Shown piece after piece: positions 63,179 to 64,000 of a stretch of 64,000 bases of DNA. Every line of letters begins with the position of its first letter. Positions within the stretch are counted from its first letter, which is position 1. Source of the stretch: Osmia lignaria lignaria (taxonomy: Eukaryota > Arthropoda > Insecta > Hymenoptera > Megachilidae); NCBI RefSeq assembly GCF_051020975.1, contig NC_135034.1, positions 8,618,001-8,682,000 on the forward strand. Direction: 5' to 3'. Both the position numbers and the translations under genes were made by a program. The notes below the pieces were generated by a model. The model saw nothing but the letters and a program-made list of their open reading frames with translations. It made no database searches and was not told the DNA's origin.

Positions 63179-64000
63179 TCGACCTTCTGATAAGGGACGT
63201 TCTAATATGTGAATTCTAATATCGAGAAAAAAAAGAACCCACAATTTTTGTATATATAAATTATTTTCACACGTTCAGTGTTAAGTCGAGCATGTATTGA
63301 CGGTATCGAAGATATATGGAAATCCGTTTCTTAAGGGACGATTAGATTGCGACGGATCGAACGATGTAATAATTTACTGAAGGTTCTGGCAATCGTACGC
63401 GTTCTGAATTCGAAGTTCTAAGAACTTTTACAAAATTCATGTATGGAGGTAAGAAGAAATTATACATGGGTCAGTTTAACTTGTTAAAGAGATAGATACG
63501 TGGTTAAACGAACGATCAAAGATAGTAAGACTATCGTTGGTAACGATACGTCGTCAAGTCACTGTCACACGTTGTGATACACATACACACACACAGTTTG
63601 TACATTTTAAAAGCGCTTGATAGACGTACACAATTTTGTGCTAAGAGAAAGATCTGATACAACCTTTTTGAGAGTAAGTCATTTTTCTCGATAATTGCAT
63701 TTCCGCTTCTATTTAGAAATTGTGCAAAATGGAGGACACGGTGTGTAAATTAGTTCATTTGAAATTTTACTATGATAAAATAGTACACAGATCTGGAAGA
63801 AGAAAATATTTTTCTAATTCGTTTTTAGAATATCGGCGCGGCTTCGTAGAAGCTAATTAAAAGGGAAAAAAGGAAAAAAAAGTTTTCAAGTATAGAACGA
63901 AACTAATATACTATCTCGACAACGTATTTCTCAGCATTAATGATATTATTATATTTACCGGTAAATATTTACTTTATACGTTTTTTTTCCTGTTTTTTCT
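63179..64000 (+). other. Pc 3' untranslated region (runs to or past the window end)
   Basis: This AT-rich sequence after the Pc stop has no further coding frame. It holds a K-box-like TGTGATA (63573-63579), a short AC run (about 63585-63596) and an ATTAAA (63856-63861), a possible weak poly(A) signal. I see no canonical AATAAA, so the true cleavage site is not fixed and may lie beyond 64000. Confidence 0.6.

Noticed and set aside
1..64000. CRISPR array, operon, viral or transposase ORF
   Set aside because: No regular spaced repeats, gene clusters or recognisable viral or transposase motifs. The window is ordinary animal nuclear DNA.

Overview
The window looks like nuclear DNA of an insect, most likely a hymenopteran such as a bee. 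AT-rich sequence alternates with CpG-rich blocks. Introns are short, with standard GT..AG sites. The one clear protein-coding gene resembles insect Polycomb both in its N-terminal chromodomain and in its C-terminal Pc box. The species cannot be fixed from the sequence alone.

Layout: about 60 kb of the 64 kb shows no convincing protein-coding gene. Two tRNA-Val(AAC) genes lie at 8.69 and 9.29 kb on the + strand. They are identical except for one compensated base pair in the acceptor stem, and each is followed by a T6 Pol III terminator. The rest of 1-56.7 kb is non-coding. It holds dispersed and tandem repeats, simple-sequence tracts, CpG-rich blocks with spurious two-strand open frames, and three weak exon candidates (6560-7034 minus, 8008-8040 plus, 43170-43327 plus). 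From 56.7 to 60.08 kb is a CpG-rich stretch that is the likely promoter and 5' leader of Polycomb. Polycomb (Pc) runs from 60085 to 63178 in five coding exons and encodes about 450 residues. Its 3' UTR fills the remainder.

The main unexplained structure is a dispersed repeat family of at least 104-138 bp that ends in TCATGACATAAAAGTA. Two copies form an inverted pair at 6113-6398, and a third, single arm lies at 25836-25973. A second family of about 50-60 bp has three copies (12.8, 15.2 and 45.0 kb) and ends in AAGGGTTAA. That 9-mer occurs exactly at least eight times in the window. There is also a 200-bp tandem duplication at 29.3-29.7 kb and several degenerate local repeats.

Polycomb is a chromatin repressor and the tRNA genes serve translation, so no pathway links the genes here. 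I see no operon-like system, CRISPR array, viral gene or transposase ORF.
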